Source of the DNA: Ruegeria conchae
GTDB taxonomy: Bacteria; Pseudomonadota; Alphaproteobacteria; Rhodobacterales; Rhodobacteraceae
DNA: 64,000 nucleotides
Direction of reading: 5' to 3'
Assembly (NCBI RefSeq): GCF_000192475.1
Contig: NZ_AEYW01000006.1
Location: 806,001-870,000 of the forward strand
Below the pieces are notes generated by a model. The model saw nothing but the letters and a program-made list of their open reading frames with translations, searched no databases and was not told the DNA's origin. Made by a program: the position numbers and the translations under genes. Positions 1 to 8,652 of the stretch are shown here, piece by piece; positions within the stretch are counted from its first letter, which is position 1, and every line of letters begins with the position of its first letter.

Positions 1-170
1 GCAATCCAGGCCATCCGCTCTTTCAATTCCAGCTCAAGCAATCGCGACATTATTCGTGCTTCGAGTGCACCTGTGTCGAAATGAGGGTCAGCTTCCGCGA
101 ACAAGCCCGCAAGATAGCTTACTTTTTCAGCGTTGAAGAGTTGATCTTTCAGAGAAAAGTTTTGCGCCAT
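1..170 (-). CDS. DNA alkylation repair protein, N-terminal part (gene runs off the window)
   Basis: Only the first 56 codons are present. The reading begins MAQNFSLKDQLFNAEKVSYL, followed by LAGLFAEADPHFD and LELKERMAWI, which is the N-terminal pattern I associate with HEAT-repeat DNA alkylation repair proteins of the AlkC/AlkD superfamily, which excise N3- or N7-alkylated purines. The start ATG lies 2 bp downstream of the stop of the SDR gene, so the two are probably translated from one mRNA. The catalytic part is outside the window, so the subfamily cannot be assigned. The family call rests on the N-terminus alone. Confidence 0.6.
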   Translation of the reverse strand, partial: MAQNFSLKDQLFNAEKVSYLAGLFAEADPHFDTGALEARIMSRLLELELKERMAWI

Positions 171-172
171 GC

Positions 173-952
173 TTACATCGTCAGATTAGTGCCCCCACCA
201 TCCAGCAAAATATTCTGCCCGACGATGAAACCGGCATGTTGTGAACATAAAAATGCGCAAGTCGCCCCGAATTCTTCCCGCGTTCCATAGCGGCGCGCTG
301 GAATGGTCGCGGCGCGCTCTGCCCGTGCATCATCGATCGAGATCCCCTTCTGCGCCGACACGCCGCCATCCAGTGCGTCCGCCCGATCGGTTGCATGGAT
401 TCCTGGCAACAGATTGTTAATTGTTACCCCATGCGGGGCCACCTGACGCGAAGTGCCCGCCACGTATCCGGTCAGACCAGTACGCGCCGCATTTGACAAA
501 CCCAAAACAGCGATCGGTGCACGTACGGATTGTGAGGTGATATTCACCACACGGCCCCAGCCTTTATCCATCATTCCCGGAAGCAGAGCCTTCATGAACG
601 CAATCGGTGTCAGCATGTTTGCATCCAGCGCTTTGATAAAGTCGTCGCGTTCCCAATCAGACCACATCCCCGGAGGCGGTCCACCTGCGTTTGTAACAAG
701 GATATCAACACCCTGCGCGGCGTTTGTCACCTCAGCCTGACCTTCAGATATAGTAACGTCACAAGCGACGGTCTGTACGGCAACGCCATATGACGACCGC
801 AAACGTGTTGCCTCGGCTTCCAGCGCCTCAGACCCGCGTGCGTTCATCACTAGGTCGACACCGGCTTCGGCCAGCGCCTCAGCGCAGCCCAGACCCAAAC
901 CTTTGCTGCTGGCGCAAACCAACGCACGTTTTCCACGAATTCCAAGATCCAT
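173..952 (-). CDS. SDR-family protein with degenerate catalytic residues
   Basis: A 259-aa Rossmann-fold short-chain dehydrogenase-like protein resembling FabG. The cofactor loop is ASSKGLGLG (residues 14-22) and the NAG motif is present (VTNAGGPPPG). Aligned on FabG, the catalytic Ser is kept in VNITSQS, but the position of the catalytic Tyr holds Ser and that of the Lys holds Arg (GLSNAARTG). This matches the atypical 'BKR-like' SDR subgroup that lacks a perfect tetrad; activity is therefore uncertain. The start at 952 is preceded by GGGAGG at good spacing; an ATG nine codons upstream has no better signal. It is followed after 2 bp by the alkylation repair gene and preceded by a SnoaL-like gene on the same strand. 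Confidence 0.85.
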   Translation of the reverse strand: MDLGIRGKRALVCASSKGLGLGCAEALAEAGVDLVMNARGSEALEAEATRLRSSYGVAVQTVACDVTISEGQAEVTNAAQGVDILVTNAGGPPPGMWSDWERDDFIKALDANMLTPIAFMKALLPGMMDKGWGRVVNITSQSVRAPIAVLGLSNAARTGLTGYVAGTSRQVAPHGVTINNLLPGIHATDRADALDGGVSAQKGISIDDARAERAATIPARRYGTREEFGATCAFLCSQHAGFIVGQNILLDGGGTNLTM

Positions 953-1022
953 TCTGACCCTCCCTATCTTTGCCCTCATTTAGCATCGGCCCGACAAGGA
1001 AGGCCAGAAACGGATCAGTGGC

Positions 1023-1385
1023 TCAATAGAAGAACTCTTCCCGCACGATCTTGCCGTCCGCGACGTGATAAACAGCTACTTCGCGCATATCAAAGCTCTC
1101 ACCAGACTCCTTCACCTTGCCCTGAACTTCGAAGATGACGGCAAAGCGGTCTTCGCCATGCGGGAACGGATCACTCACCGACGCGCCTGAAACCTCGTGC
1201 GCGCCTTCCCACCACTCATGTTTGCCTCGTATTGCGTCACGGCCATGAGTTTCGCGGCCCATGCCCATTGCATCCGCAGCCTCGACTGAGACAGCATCCG
1301 CTGCGTAAAGCTTGTCCAGATTTTCTTTGGCTCGGTTTTCTCTGCAACCCGCAACCAATTCGTCTGCGATTTCTTTCAAATTCAT
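1023..1385 (-). CDS. SnoaL-like / NTF2-fold polyketide cyclase-family protein
   Basis: A 120-aa protein with the NTF2-like pattern: a helical N-terminus (LKEIADELVAGCREN), a conserved LYAADAVSVEA strand, GRDAIRGKHEWWEG, and a C-terminal VAVYHVADGKIVREEFFY strand that closes the cone fold. Proteins of this type are small-molecule isomerases, cyclases or ligand binders, and the substrate cannot be read from sequence. I chose the start at 1385, eight codons inside the longest frame, because GGAG lies about 8 nt upstream. It is divergent from prfC (109 bp between starts) and 70 bp upstream of the SDR gene. Confidence 0.8.
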   Translation of the reverse strand: MNLKEIADELVAGCRENRAKENLDKLYAADAVSVEAADAMGMGRETHGRDAIRGKHEWWEGAHEVSGASVSDPFPHGEDRFAVIFEVQGKVKESGESFDMREVAVYHVADGKIVREEFFY

Positions 1386-1494
1386 TGGTCCACTCCATAT
1401 TTTGTTCACTATATGTTCCTATTGCCATACCCCCACGATTCGAACCACCCCCTTTGTCTTGCCTCGGCAGGGTTCCCCGCCTATACGCGCGTTT

Positions 1495-3099
1495 ATGCTT
1501 GATACCTCGAACCAACCCACTCTGCCGCCCGAGATTGCCCGTCGCCGGACATTCGCCATTATCTCGCACCCGGATGCGGGCAAGACAACGCTAACGGAAA
1601 AGTTCCTGCTTTATGGGGGGGCCATTCAAATGGCCGGTCAGGTGCGCGCCAAGGGTGAGGCACGGCGCACGCGGTCGGACTTTATGCAGATGGAGAAAGA
1701 TCGCGGTATCTCGGTCTCGGCCTCGGCGATGTCCTTCGACTACGGGGATTTCCGGTTCAATCTGGTGGACACCCCCGGCCACTCGGATTTCTCGGAAGAT
1801 ACCTATCGCACCCTGACGGCCGTAGACGCCGCCGTCATGGTCATTGACGGTGCGAAAGGTGTGGAAAGCCAGACGCAGAAACTGTTCGAGGTCTGCCGCC
1901 TGCGCGATCTGCCGATCCTGACCTTCTGTAACAAGATGGACCGCGAAAGCCGCGATACGTTCGAGATCATCGACGAAATTCAGGAGATGCTGGCCATAGA
2001 CGTCACTCCCGCCGCGTGGCCCATTGGCGTGGGTCGCGATTTTATTGGTTGCTACGACATGCTGCGCGACCGGCTGGAGCTGATGGACCGCGCCGACCGG
2101 AACAAGGTGGCCGAGAGCATTCAGATCAACGGGCTGGATGACCCCAAGCTGGCCGAGCATGTGCCGGCTGAACTGCTCGACAAGCTGCTGGAAGAGGTTG
2201 AGATGGCGCGCGAATTGCTGCCAAAGCTCGACCCACAGGCGGTGTTGGAAGGACACATGACCCCGATCTGGTTCGGCTCGGCGATCAACTCATTTGGTGT
2301 GAAAGAGTTGATGGAGGGCATCGGCGCCTATGGCCCGCAGCCTCAGGTTCAGTCGGCAGAACCGCGTCAGATCGCACCCGATGAGAAGAAGGTCGCCGGT
2401 TTTGTTTTCAAGGTACAGGCCAACATGGACCCCAAGCACCGCGACCGGGTGGCCTTTGTTCGCATGGCGTCGGGCCATTTCAAACGTGGCATGAAGCTGA
2501 CCCATGTGCGATCAAAGAAGCCGATGGCAATCTCGAACCCTGTGCTGTTCCTCGCTTCTGACCGCGAATTGGCCGAAGAGGCTTGGGCCGGTGATATCAT
2601 CGGCATTCCCAACCATGGCCAGTTGCGCATCGGTGACACGCTTACCGAAGGCGAAGCGATCCGCGTGACCGGCATCCCCTCCTTCGCGCCGGAACTGCTT
2701 CAAACCGTCCGCGCGGGCGATCCAATGAAAGCCAAGCATCTGGAAAAAGCCCTGATGCAGTTTGCCGAGGAAGGCGCGGCCAAGGTCTTTAAACCCTCGA
2801 TCGGCTCAGGCTTTATCGTCGGGGTTGTCGGTGCGCTGCAATTCGAAGTGCTCGCCAGTAGGATCGAGATGGAATACGGTCTCCCTGTGCGGTTTGAGGC
2901 GTCTCAATTCACCTCGGCCCGCTGGGTCAGCGGTGACAAGCCCGAGGTCGACAAATTCGTTAACGCCAACAAACAGCACATCGCGCATGACCATGACGGC
3001 GACATCGTCTATCTGACGCGTCTGCAATGGGATATTGACCGGGTGGTTCGTGACTATCCAGCACTGAACCTGACCGCGACGAAGGAAATGATGACCTGA
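1495..3099 (+). CDS. prfC: Peptide chain release factor 3 (RF3)
   Basis: A 534-aa translational GTPase that recycles RF1/RF2 from the ribosome after termination. The G domain is intact: G1 SHPDAGKTTLTEK, G3 DTPGHSDFSEDTYR and G4 NKMD, followed by the domain II/III region ending in ARWVSGDKPEV. Length agrees with E. coli RF3 (529 aa). The start at 1495 (MLDTSNQPTLPPEIARRRTF) is used because the reading upstream is not conserved-looking and overlaps the divergent SnoaL gene. RF1 (prfA) is encoded elsewhere in this window, at 24.5-25.6 kb. Confidence 0.97.
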   Translation: MLDTSNQPTLPPEIARRRTFAIISHPDAGKTTLTEKFLLYGGAIQMAGQVRAKGEARRTRSDFMQMEKDRGISVSASAMSFDYGDFRFNLVDTPGHSDFSEDTYRTLTAVDAAVMVIDGAKGVESQTQKLFEVCRLRDLPILTFCNKMDRESRDTFEIIDEIQEMLAIDVTPAAWPIGVGRDFIGCYDMLRDRLELMDRADRNKVAESIQINGLDDPKLAEHVPAELLDKLLEEVEMARELLPKLDPQAVLEGHMTPIWFGSAINSFGVKELMEGIGAYGPQPQVQSAEPRQIAPDEKKVAGFVFKVQANMDPKHRDRVAFVRMASGHFKRGMKLTHVRSKKPMAISNPVLFLASDRELAEEAWAGDIIGIPNHGQLRIGDTLTEGEAIRVTGIPSFAPELLQTVRAGDPMKAKHLEKALMQFAEEGAAKVFKPSIGSGFIVGVVGALQFEVLASRIEMEYGLPVRFEASQFTSARWVSGDKPEVDKFVNANKQHIAHDHDGDIVYLTRLQWDIDRVVRDYPALNLTATKEMMT

Positions 3100-3140
3100 C
3101 GGATTCCGCGGCCAATCCAGAAAAGACCACATGGGGGATT

Positions 3141-4046
3141 GTGTCCACGATCCGCGCCCCGCGTGAAGATATTCTGCGCTTTACCGCCCACCACCTCGAT
3201 ATCGGCGCGGACCGGATTTACATCTTTCTGGACGAGCCAGTCCAAGGCGACATCACCGGCCTGCGCGAACACCCCCGGATCCGGGTGCGCACGTGCGATG
3301 CGGCGTTCTGGAAGCGTCGCGGTCGTGAGAGGCCGGACAAACATCAGGTCCGGCAATCGTCGAATGCCAATTTGATCTATAATCGGACCGATCTGGACTG
3401 GGTCGCGCATATCGACGTCGACGAGTTCCTTTGGCCGATGTCCCCGATCCCAGATCTGCTGAGCCAAATTCCGGATGACGCCCCCGCCGTCCGCGTCCGC
3501 CCGATAGAGGCTCTGGCGGGGGGCGAGGACCTCTACAAAGCCTTCATTCCCGAAGGAAAGAATAGACAGGCGCTGGTCGAATCGCTCTATCCAAAATTCG
3601 GCGCCTATGTTCTGGCCGGTTTCATGAGCCACATTCAGGGCAAACTGTTCGTGCGCGGTGGTTTGAAAAAACTGAGCGACCGTATCCACAACCTCTATCA
3701 GCACGGTGAGTTTCTGCCAGTGAGAACCGAGCTGCCGCAGATCGATCTCTGCCACCGCCACGCCCCGGATTGGGAGCATTGGCTGGCGCATTACCGCTTC
3801 CGCCTTGAACGCGGCTCGTACCAGGCCAGCCCGGATCGCCCGCGAAAGATCGGCGCGCTAGACAGGTTCGAATTGTTCACCCTTCTGGAAGCCGAATACG
3901 GGCTAGATGGTCTTAAGGAATTCTATGATGAAATCAGCGCCGCTGACCCTGAGGTTCTAGAACGGCTTGAAGATAATGACATGATGCGCCACCGCCCGCT
4001 GGACCTGGACCGGAAAGTCGCGAAACACTTTCCCGGAAGCATCTGA
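3141..4046 (+). CDS. Glycosyltransferase family 2-like protein (start uncertain)
   Basis: About 301 aa. It carries HIDVDEFLWP near residue 90, an extended DxD motif for metal/nucleotide-sugar binding, and DRIYIFLDEP near the N-terminus, typical of the GT2/DUF-type 'glycosyl transferase family 2' proteins found in alphaproteobacterial polysaccharide loci. The nearest standard start is GTG at 3141. However, the open frame extends upstream through TTWGIVSTIRAP, and the family normally starts with WG.VST.KAP, so the true N-terminus may begin before 3141 (ATT 3138, or CTG 3096 overlapping the prfC stop). It lies directly after prfC. No other polysaccharide genes are adjacent. Confidence 0.75.
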   Translation: MSTIRAPREDILRFTAHHLDIGADRIYIFLDEPVQGDITGLREHPRIRVRTCDAAFWKRRGRERPDKHQVRQSSNANLIYNRTDLDWVAHIDVDEFLWPMSPIPDLLSQIPDDAPAVRVRPIEALAGGEDLYKAFIPEGKNRQALVESLYPKFGAYVLAGFMSHIQGKLFVRGGLKKLSDRIHNLYQHGEFLPVRTELPQIDLCHRHAPDWEHWLAHYRFRLERGSYQASPDRPRKIGALDRFELFTLLEAEYGLDGLKEFYDEISAADPEVLERLEDNDMMRHRPLDLDRKVAKHFPGSI

Positions 4047-4229
4047 ATTGTTGCGGAAATCCCTGTTATCGGCGGATATGGAACAGGTTAAGCCGACTTC
4101 ATTTGACCCTGCCCCGCGTTTTTGTTATGCCCGCGCCACAGCCGAAACGCGCATGAGGCGCATGGCCATCCGGGCCCGGCATATTCTGACGCGCGGGCCA
4201 GGTCGAGTGTCCGCATGAACCGGACATAC

Positions 4230-5582
4230 ATGACAAAATTTAACGAACTGAACCTGAACCCGAAGGTCCTCAAAGCCATTGAGGAAGCCGGATACGAAAC
4301 TCCGACCCCGATCCAGGAAGGCGCAATTCCAGCCGCACTGGAAGGGCGCGATGTTCTTGGGATCGCCCAGACTGGCACCGGCAAAACCGCCAGCTTCACC
4401 CTGCCGATGATCACTCTGTTGGCCCGTGGGCGTGCCCGCGCACGTATGCCTCGCTCGCTAGTGCTGTGCCCGACTCGGGAACTGGCGGCACAGGTGGCCG
4501 AAAATTTCGACACCTACGCCAAGCACCTTAAGCTGACCAAAGCGCTGCTGATCGGTGGCGTTTCGTTCAAGGAACAAGATGCCCTGATCGATCGCGGTGT
4601 TGACGTGTTGATCGCCACTCCGGGCCGTCTGCTGGACCATTTCGAGCGTGGCAAGCTGCTGCTGACCGGCGTTCAGATCATGGTGGTGGACGAAGCCGAC
4701 CGGATGCTCGATATGGGTTTCATCCCTGATATCGAACGCATCTTTTCACTAACGCCATTTACCCGCCAGACCCTGTTCTTCTCGGCCACCATGGCGCCCG
4801 AGATCGAACGGATCACCGACACGTTCCTTTCTGCACCGACCCGGGTCGAAGTTGCGCGTCAGGCCACTGCCTCGGAAACCATCGAACAGGGAGTGGTGAT
4901 GTTCAAAGGCGGTCGCCGGGATCGTGAGGCCAGCCAGAAACGCAAAACCCTGCGCGCTCTGATCGATTCCGAAGGTGAAAAGTGCACCAACGCTATTATC
5001 TTCTGCAACCGCAAAACAGATGTAGATATTTGCGCCAAATCGCTGAAGAAATACGGCTATAACGCTGCCGCGATCCATGGTGATCTAGACCAGTCGCAGC
5101 GAATGAAAACACTGGACGGGTTCCGCGATGGATCGTTGCGGTTGCTTGTTGCATCAGACGTCGCGGCGCGGGGCCTGGATATCCCCTCGGTCAGCCATGT
5201 GTTCAACTTCGACGTTCCCGGCCATGCCGAGGATTACGTCCACCGCATCGGCCGCACTGGTCGCGCCGGGCGCGAAGGCAAGGCAATCACGATTTGCTCG
5301 GGCCGCGATGAAAAGGCTCTGGCCGCGATTGAAAGCCTGATCCAAAAAGACATTCCGCGCATCGACAATCCGGTTAAGGCCGATGAGCCGAAGCCAGACG
5401 CGCCGAAGCCCGAGAAAAAGGCCAAAACCTCGGAAAGCAAGAAAAGCGAAAGCCGTAAAGAGCGTGAGCCGAAATCCCGTGGCCGTAGTCGTCGCGAAGA
5501 TGGCGGGCCAGCAGTTGTGGGCATGGGCGATCACCTACCCAGCTTTATTGCGCTCAGCTTTGATGAGCGTCGCGCTGGCTAG
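4230..5582 (+). CDS. DEAD-box ATP-dependent RNA helicase (RhlE-like)
   Basis: A 450-aa RNA helicase. All superfamily 2 motifs are visible: Q motif (NLNPKVLKAIEEAGYETPTPIQ region), Walker A AQTGTGKT, motif Ia PTRELAAQ, motif II VVDEADRMLDMGF, motif III FFSAT, and motif VI HRIGRTGRAGREGKA. The last 80 residues are a basic, lysine/arginine/serine-rich tail (KPEKKAKTSESKK and so on) of the kind that tethers RhlE/CsdA proteins to RNA. The start MTKFNELNLNPKVL at 4230 fits family N-termini; an ATG at 4215 is an alternative. The stop codon shares a CTAG palindrome with the stop of the convergent transporter gene. Confidence 0.93.
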   Translation: MTKFNELNLNPKVLKAIEEAGYETPTPIQEGAIPAALEGRDVLGIAQTGTGKTASFTLPMITLLARGRARARMPRSLVLCPTRELAAQVAENFDTYAKHLKLTKALLIGGVSFKEQDALIDRGVDVLIATPGRLLDHFERGKLLLTGVQIMVVDEADRMLDMGFIPDIERIFSLTPFTRQTLFFSATMAPEIERITDTFLSAPTRVEVARQATASETIEQGVVMFKGGRRDREASQKRKTLRALIDSEGEKCTNAIIFCNRKTDVDICAKSLKKYGYNAAAIHGDLDQSQRMKTLDGFRDGSLRLLVASDVAARGLDIPSVSHVFNFDVPGHAEDYVHRIGRTGRAGREGKAITICSGRDEKALAAIESLIQKDIPRIDNPVKADEPKPDAPKPEKKAKTSESKKSESRKEREPKSRGRSRREDGGPAVVGMGDHLPSFIALSFDERRAG

Positions 5583-6481
5583 ATCGTCAGCACAAGCGCC
5601 AGTATCGACAGGCCAAGTAATGTCATCCCGGCGACCTCTCGCCGGGTAATGGTTTCGCGGAAAAACAGCAGCGATGCGAACAGGCTGAGGATCAGTTCGA
5701 TCTGACCCAGCGCCTTCACATAGGCCGCGTTCTGTAGTGTAAATGCAAAGAACCAGCAGAACGAACCGCATAGGCTGGTCAGACCTACGAAGATCCCGGT
5801 CTGACGGGTTTCCCACACTGCGCGCAGCTCGGCCCGGTCTCGCCACAGCAGCCATAGCCACATGCTGAGGAACTGGAACGTGACCACCGCAGCCAGCGTC
5901 ACCAGTGCCCGGAACCACGCGTCGATATCGCCCAGTTGCAGTGAAGCACCACGATAGCTGACAGAGGAAAAGGCGAACAATACGCCTGAGCCCAGACCAA
6001 GGCGCGAGGCTTTGTTTGTTAGATGTTGCCACCAAGCCCCGGTGCCTCCGGGTGTTTTTGACAGCAGCAGAACGGCCAGTAATCCAAGCAGAATTGCTCC
6101 AAGCGCCCCGGTTGACACCTGATCGCCGAGGATGAGGAACCCAACGATAGCGGTTTGAATAACCTCGGTTTTCTTGAACGTAATCCCAACTGCAAAGTTA
6201 CGCTGCTTGAACAGCGCCACCACGCAGATCGTGGCCAATATCTGCGAGGTCCCGCCGATTACCGCAAAGATCCAGAACTTCGTCGTCAACGCTGGTAATT
6301 CGTACCCTGTCGCGCCCAAGGCTATAATAAGCCCCAGCAAGGCCAACGGCATCGAATAGGCAAATCGTGCAAATGTCGCCCCGGCAGCCGTAAGTTTCGC
6401 ACTGCTCAGCGATTTCTGCAGCATGAACCGCACCGTCTGGAACGATGCGGCTGCGATGGTGACGGGAATCCATAAACTCAT
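5579..6481 (-). CDS. EamA/DMT-superfamily transporter
   Basis: A 300-aa hydrophobic protein with about ten predicted transmembrane segments arranged as two EamA repeats (for example LALLGLIIALGATGYEL in the first half and VAGMTLLGLSILALVLTI at the C-terminus). Drug/metabolite transporters of this kind usually export amino acids or metabolites; the substrate cannot be inferred. The 3' end overlaps the helicase gene by 4 bp (shared CTAG). A fatty acid desaturase gene lies 21 bp upstream on the same strand, so the two may be co-transcribed. Confidence 0.88.
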   Translation of the reverse strand: MSLWIPVTIAAASFQTVRFMLQKSLSSAKLTAAGATFARFAYSMPLALLGLIIALGATGYELPALTTKFWIFAVIGGTSQILATICVVALFKQRNFAVGITFKKTEVIQTAIVGFLILGDQVSTGALGAILLGLLAVLLLSKTPGGTGAWWQHLTNKASRLGLGSGVLFAFSSVSYRGASLQLGDIDAWFRALVTLAAVVTFQFLSMWLWLLWRDRAELRAVWETRQTGIFVGLTSLCGSFCWFFAFTLQNAAYVKALGQIELILSLFASLLFFRETITRREVAGMTLLGLSILALVLTI

Positions 6482-6502
6482 GGTTTCCCTTCTGTCGTTA
6501 AA

Positions 6503-7405
6503 TCAAGGCTTTGGCCAGAGCGGATGCGCCACCGGATCCTTGGCGCGCCAGAAATATTCCCGAAATATCTGCGCATATGAACGGTATACATAGGCCTCGT
6601 TACAAGCCAGATAGCGCTCTTTTCCTGCACGGTAGAGTGTCGGCAAACGGTACCACGGCGCGGCTGGATTCATATGATGGACGACGTGCAGATTGTTGTT
6701 AAGAAACAGAAATGCAAGGATGCCACGGTCTTCAACAATCACGGTCCGGGCACGGGATTTCTCATGGGCGCGATGCTCCAGGAATGTGCGGATCTTGACC
6801 AGACCCAGCCCGATATATGCAGATAAGGCAAAGGCCCAAATCGGCATTTGCGAAAGTGCGGCGATCCAAAGCACCGCAGCAACGCCGGGCAAATGTAGCG
6901 CCCATGCCAACAGAATCTCCCGATCCCCGCGCAATGCACCTCGTATTTCATCCCTCAGGAACGCAATCTGCCCAATTGCAGGCCCCAGAACCATCCGCCC
7001 AAGCAGAGTATTGTTCACCTGATACATCCTCCTCTGCCAACCGGCCAGAGACGCCCAGACCTGCGGGTCAAGATAGTTGGTCTCAGGGTCATCGTAAGGA
7101 TCGGTCAGGTTCGCATCACAGTGATGCGCCAGATGCAGGTCCCGAAACCGATTGTATGGAATGAACAAGGTCAGCGGCAGTGCCATCAGCGCCTCATTTA
7201 GCCATTTCTGGCGAAAGGGATGCCCGTGCAGCGCCTCATGGGTCAGCGAGGAATGCAAAGCGGCCACCAGCCCCATGACTGGGATTGCCAGCCAAAGGGA
7301 CATATCAGCCAGCCAGAAGATCACGCCAAGCCAAATGGAATAACACGCGAGGATCAGGGCGAATGTCGCCCACTCAGGCGATTTGGGTGTGGTGGGATCA
7401 GCCAT
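6503..7405 (-). CDS. Membrane fatty acid desaturase / di-iron hydroxylase family
   Basis: A 300-aa integral-membrane di-iron enzyme. Three histidine boxes are present: HEALHGHP (H56, H60, H62), HLAHH (H91, H94, H95) and HVVHH (H240, H243, H244), separated by hydrophobic segments. These His clusters bind the two irons of the fatty acid desaturase superfamily. The spacing fits small desaturases or hydroxylases acting on lipids or carotenoid-like substrates; the exact substrate is not deducible. Its start overlaps the end of a DUF2061 gene by 8 bp, so the two form an operon, and an XRE regulator is transcribed divergently from the same intergenic region. Confidence 0.85.
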   Translation of the reverse strand: MADPTTPKSPEWATFALILACYSIWLGVIFWLADMSLWLAIPVMGLVAALHSSLTHEALHGHPFRQKWLNEALMALPLTLFIPYNRFRDLHLAHHCDANLTDPYDDPETNYLDPQVWASLAGWQRRMYQVNNTLLGRMVLGPAIGQIAFLRDEIRGALRGDREILLAWALHLPGVAAVLWIAALSQMPIWAFALSAYIGLGLVKIRTFLEHRAHEKSRARTVIVEDRGILAFLFLNNNLHVVHHMNPAAPWYRLPTLYRAGKERYLACNEAYVYRSYAQIFREYFWRAKDPVAHPLWPKP

Positions 7406-7601
7406 TGCGGCCCCACGAAATCCCGGCCCAGACGCGTTCGTAAATCACGTACATCGTCAGACCAATGGCCGTATTGACCAGGGCAACCATTCCCCCAAGC
7501 GCTGCCGAGCCTGTAGCGATCAAACCAACCAGCGTCATCATCGCGAGTCCCATCGCATTCCACACCAGCGCTTTCACGACCGACCTGCGTCGCGTTTCCA
7601 T
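7398..7601 (-). CDS. DUF2061 small membrane protein
   Basis: A 67-aa protein beginning METRRRSVVKALVWNAMGLA with two hydrophobic segments (MMTLVGLIATG and GGMVALVNTAIGLTMYVIYERVW). This layout and the N-terminal RRRSVVKALVW/ERVW motifs match DUF2061, a small two-helix membrane family of unknown function. An ATG four codons upstream (7613) is an equally possible start. It overlaps the desaturase gene by 8 bp, suggesting that the two membrane proteins are made together; a partner or assembly role is only inference. Confidence 0.8.
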   Translation of the reverse strand: METRRRSVVKALVWNAMGLAMMTLVGLIATGSAALGGMVALVNTAIGLTMYVIYERVWAGISWGRNG

Positions 7602-7622
7602 TCCAGACCCCATTCTTGTTTT

Positions 7623-7640
7623 TGTAACACCAGCGTTACA
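7623..7640. promoter_or_regulatory. Inverted repeat TGTAAC-N6-GTTACA, candidate operator
   Basis: Two perfect 6-bp arms separated by 6 bp lie just upstream of the DUF2061-desaturase operon and about 70 bp from the XRE regulator start. A second, looser pair (GATTAA 7672-7677 and TTAATC 7699-7704) lies next to the regulator. The positions suit autoregulated control of a divergent pair. That the neighbouring XRE protein binds here is inference. Confidence 0.45.
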
Positions 7641-7709
7641 GACACATCCAAGGGTCGGGAATTCTGAATATGATTAACAATTCACAACATAGCTGATATT
7701 AATCACCAT

Positions 7710-8576
7710 ATGATTGAAAAAATCGACAAACGGGATCGTGCCTCGCAGTTCCGGCAGCGCCTGGCCAGGGCGATGCAAGATCGCGACGTCAGTCAGAGTG
7801 CGCTGGCACGTAGCATCGGTGTTGATCGATCAACTGTCTCACAATTGCTGACCGGAGCAGGCGCACGCCTGCCTAATGCGCATGTGGTTGGTAGCTGCGC
7901 CTCGGCGCTCGGGGTATCCGCCGACTGGTTGTTGGGCCTCTCCAACCGACCTGAAAGCGCTGCGGAATTGCTGGCCAGCTCCCTTACGCTGACTGAGGCC
8001 GCGCGAGCGCTTGTAGATGAGCGAATCTTTGAATGGCACCAAGAAGCCGCCGGCTACAAAATACGTTATGTCCCCGCCACCCTGCCCGACATGCTCAAGA
8101 CCCGTGCAGTTTTGGAATGGGAATACGCTCCGCATTTGGGCCGTACTGCGGATCAAGCCATTGGCGCTTCGGCGGACCGGCTGGCCTGGATGCGTAGCGC
8201 ACAGTCCGATTATGAAATTGCGATGCCGCTTTATGAGCTCCACAGCTTTGCTCATGCCACCGGATACTACGAGGGGCTGCCCCTGCAGGTCCGGCTGGAT
8301 CAGATCGACCATCTGCTAAGCCTATGCAAACAGCTCTACCCCCGCCTTCGCATCTATCTATTTGATGCCAAACGGCTTTACTCTGCACCGGTCACTATAT
8401 TCGGTCCGCTTCTATGTGTATTCTATGCTGGAAGCCACTATATGGCCTTCCGCGACCGCGACCGGATTGAGGTGTTCACTCTTCATTTCGATCGGCTTGT
8501 GCGCGAGGCGGAGATGACCGCCCGTGATTTCCCAACGCATTTGCAGCAATTGCGTGCCGAAATTACACAGACATGA
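7710..8576 (+). CDS. XRE-family transcriptional regulator
   Basis: A 288-aa DNA-binding protein. The N-terminal Cro/CI-type helix-turn-helix (about residues 12-75) includes QSALARSIGVDRSTVSQLL and the conserved end ALGVSADWLLGL. The remaining 200 residues form a domain I do not recognise (GYKIRYVPATLPDMLKTRAV and similar), reminiscent of the C-terminal effector domain of stand-alone XRE regulators. It is divergent from the DUF2061-desaturase operon, which is the most likely target. No clear Shine-Dalgarno precedes the ATG. Confidence 0.85.
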   Translation: MIEKIDKRDRASQFRQRLARAMQDRDVSQSALARSIGVDRSTVSQLLTGAGARLPNAHVVGSCASALGVSADWLLGLSNRPESAAELLASSLTLTEAARALVDERIFEWHQEAAGYKIRYVPATLPDMLKTRAVLEWEYAPHLGRTADQAIGASADRLAWMRSAQSDYEIAMPLYELHSFAHATGYYEGLPLQVRLDQIDHLLSLCKQLYPRLRIYLFDAKRLYSAPVTIFGPLLCVFYAGSHYMAFRDRDRIEVFTLHFDRLVREAEMTARDFPTHLQQLRAEITQT

Positions 8577-8652
8577 CCTGAGGGATATCTTGTTGTATAG
8601 TCACTTGGCGCGAACCCATAGACATTCCGATCTGAGATGGAGGATGACGGGA

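Noticed and set aside
3054-3791. 245-codon minus-strand frame over prfC and the glycosyltransferase
   Set aside because: No recognisable domain and fully antisense to real genes.
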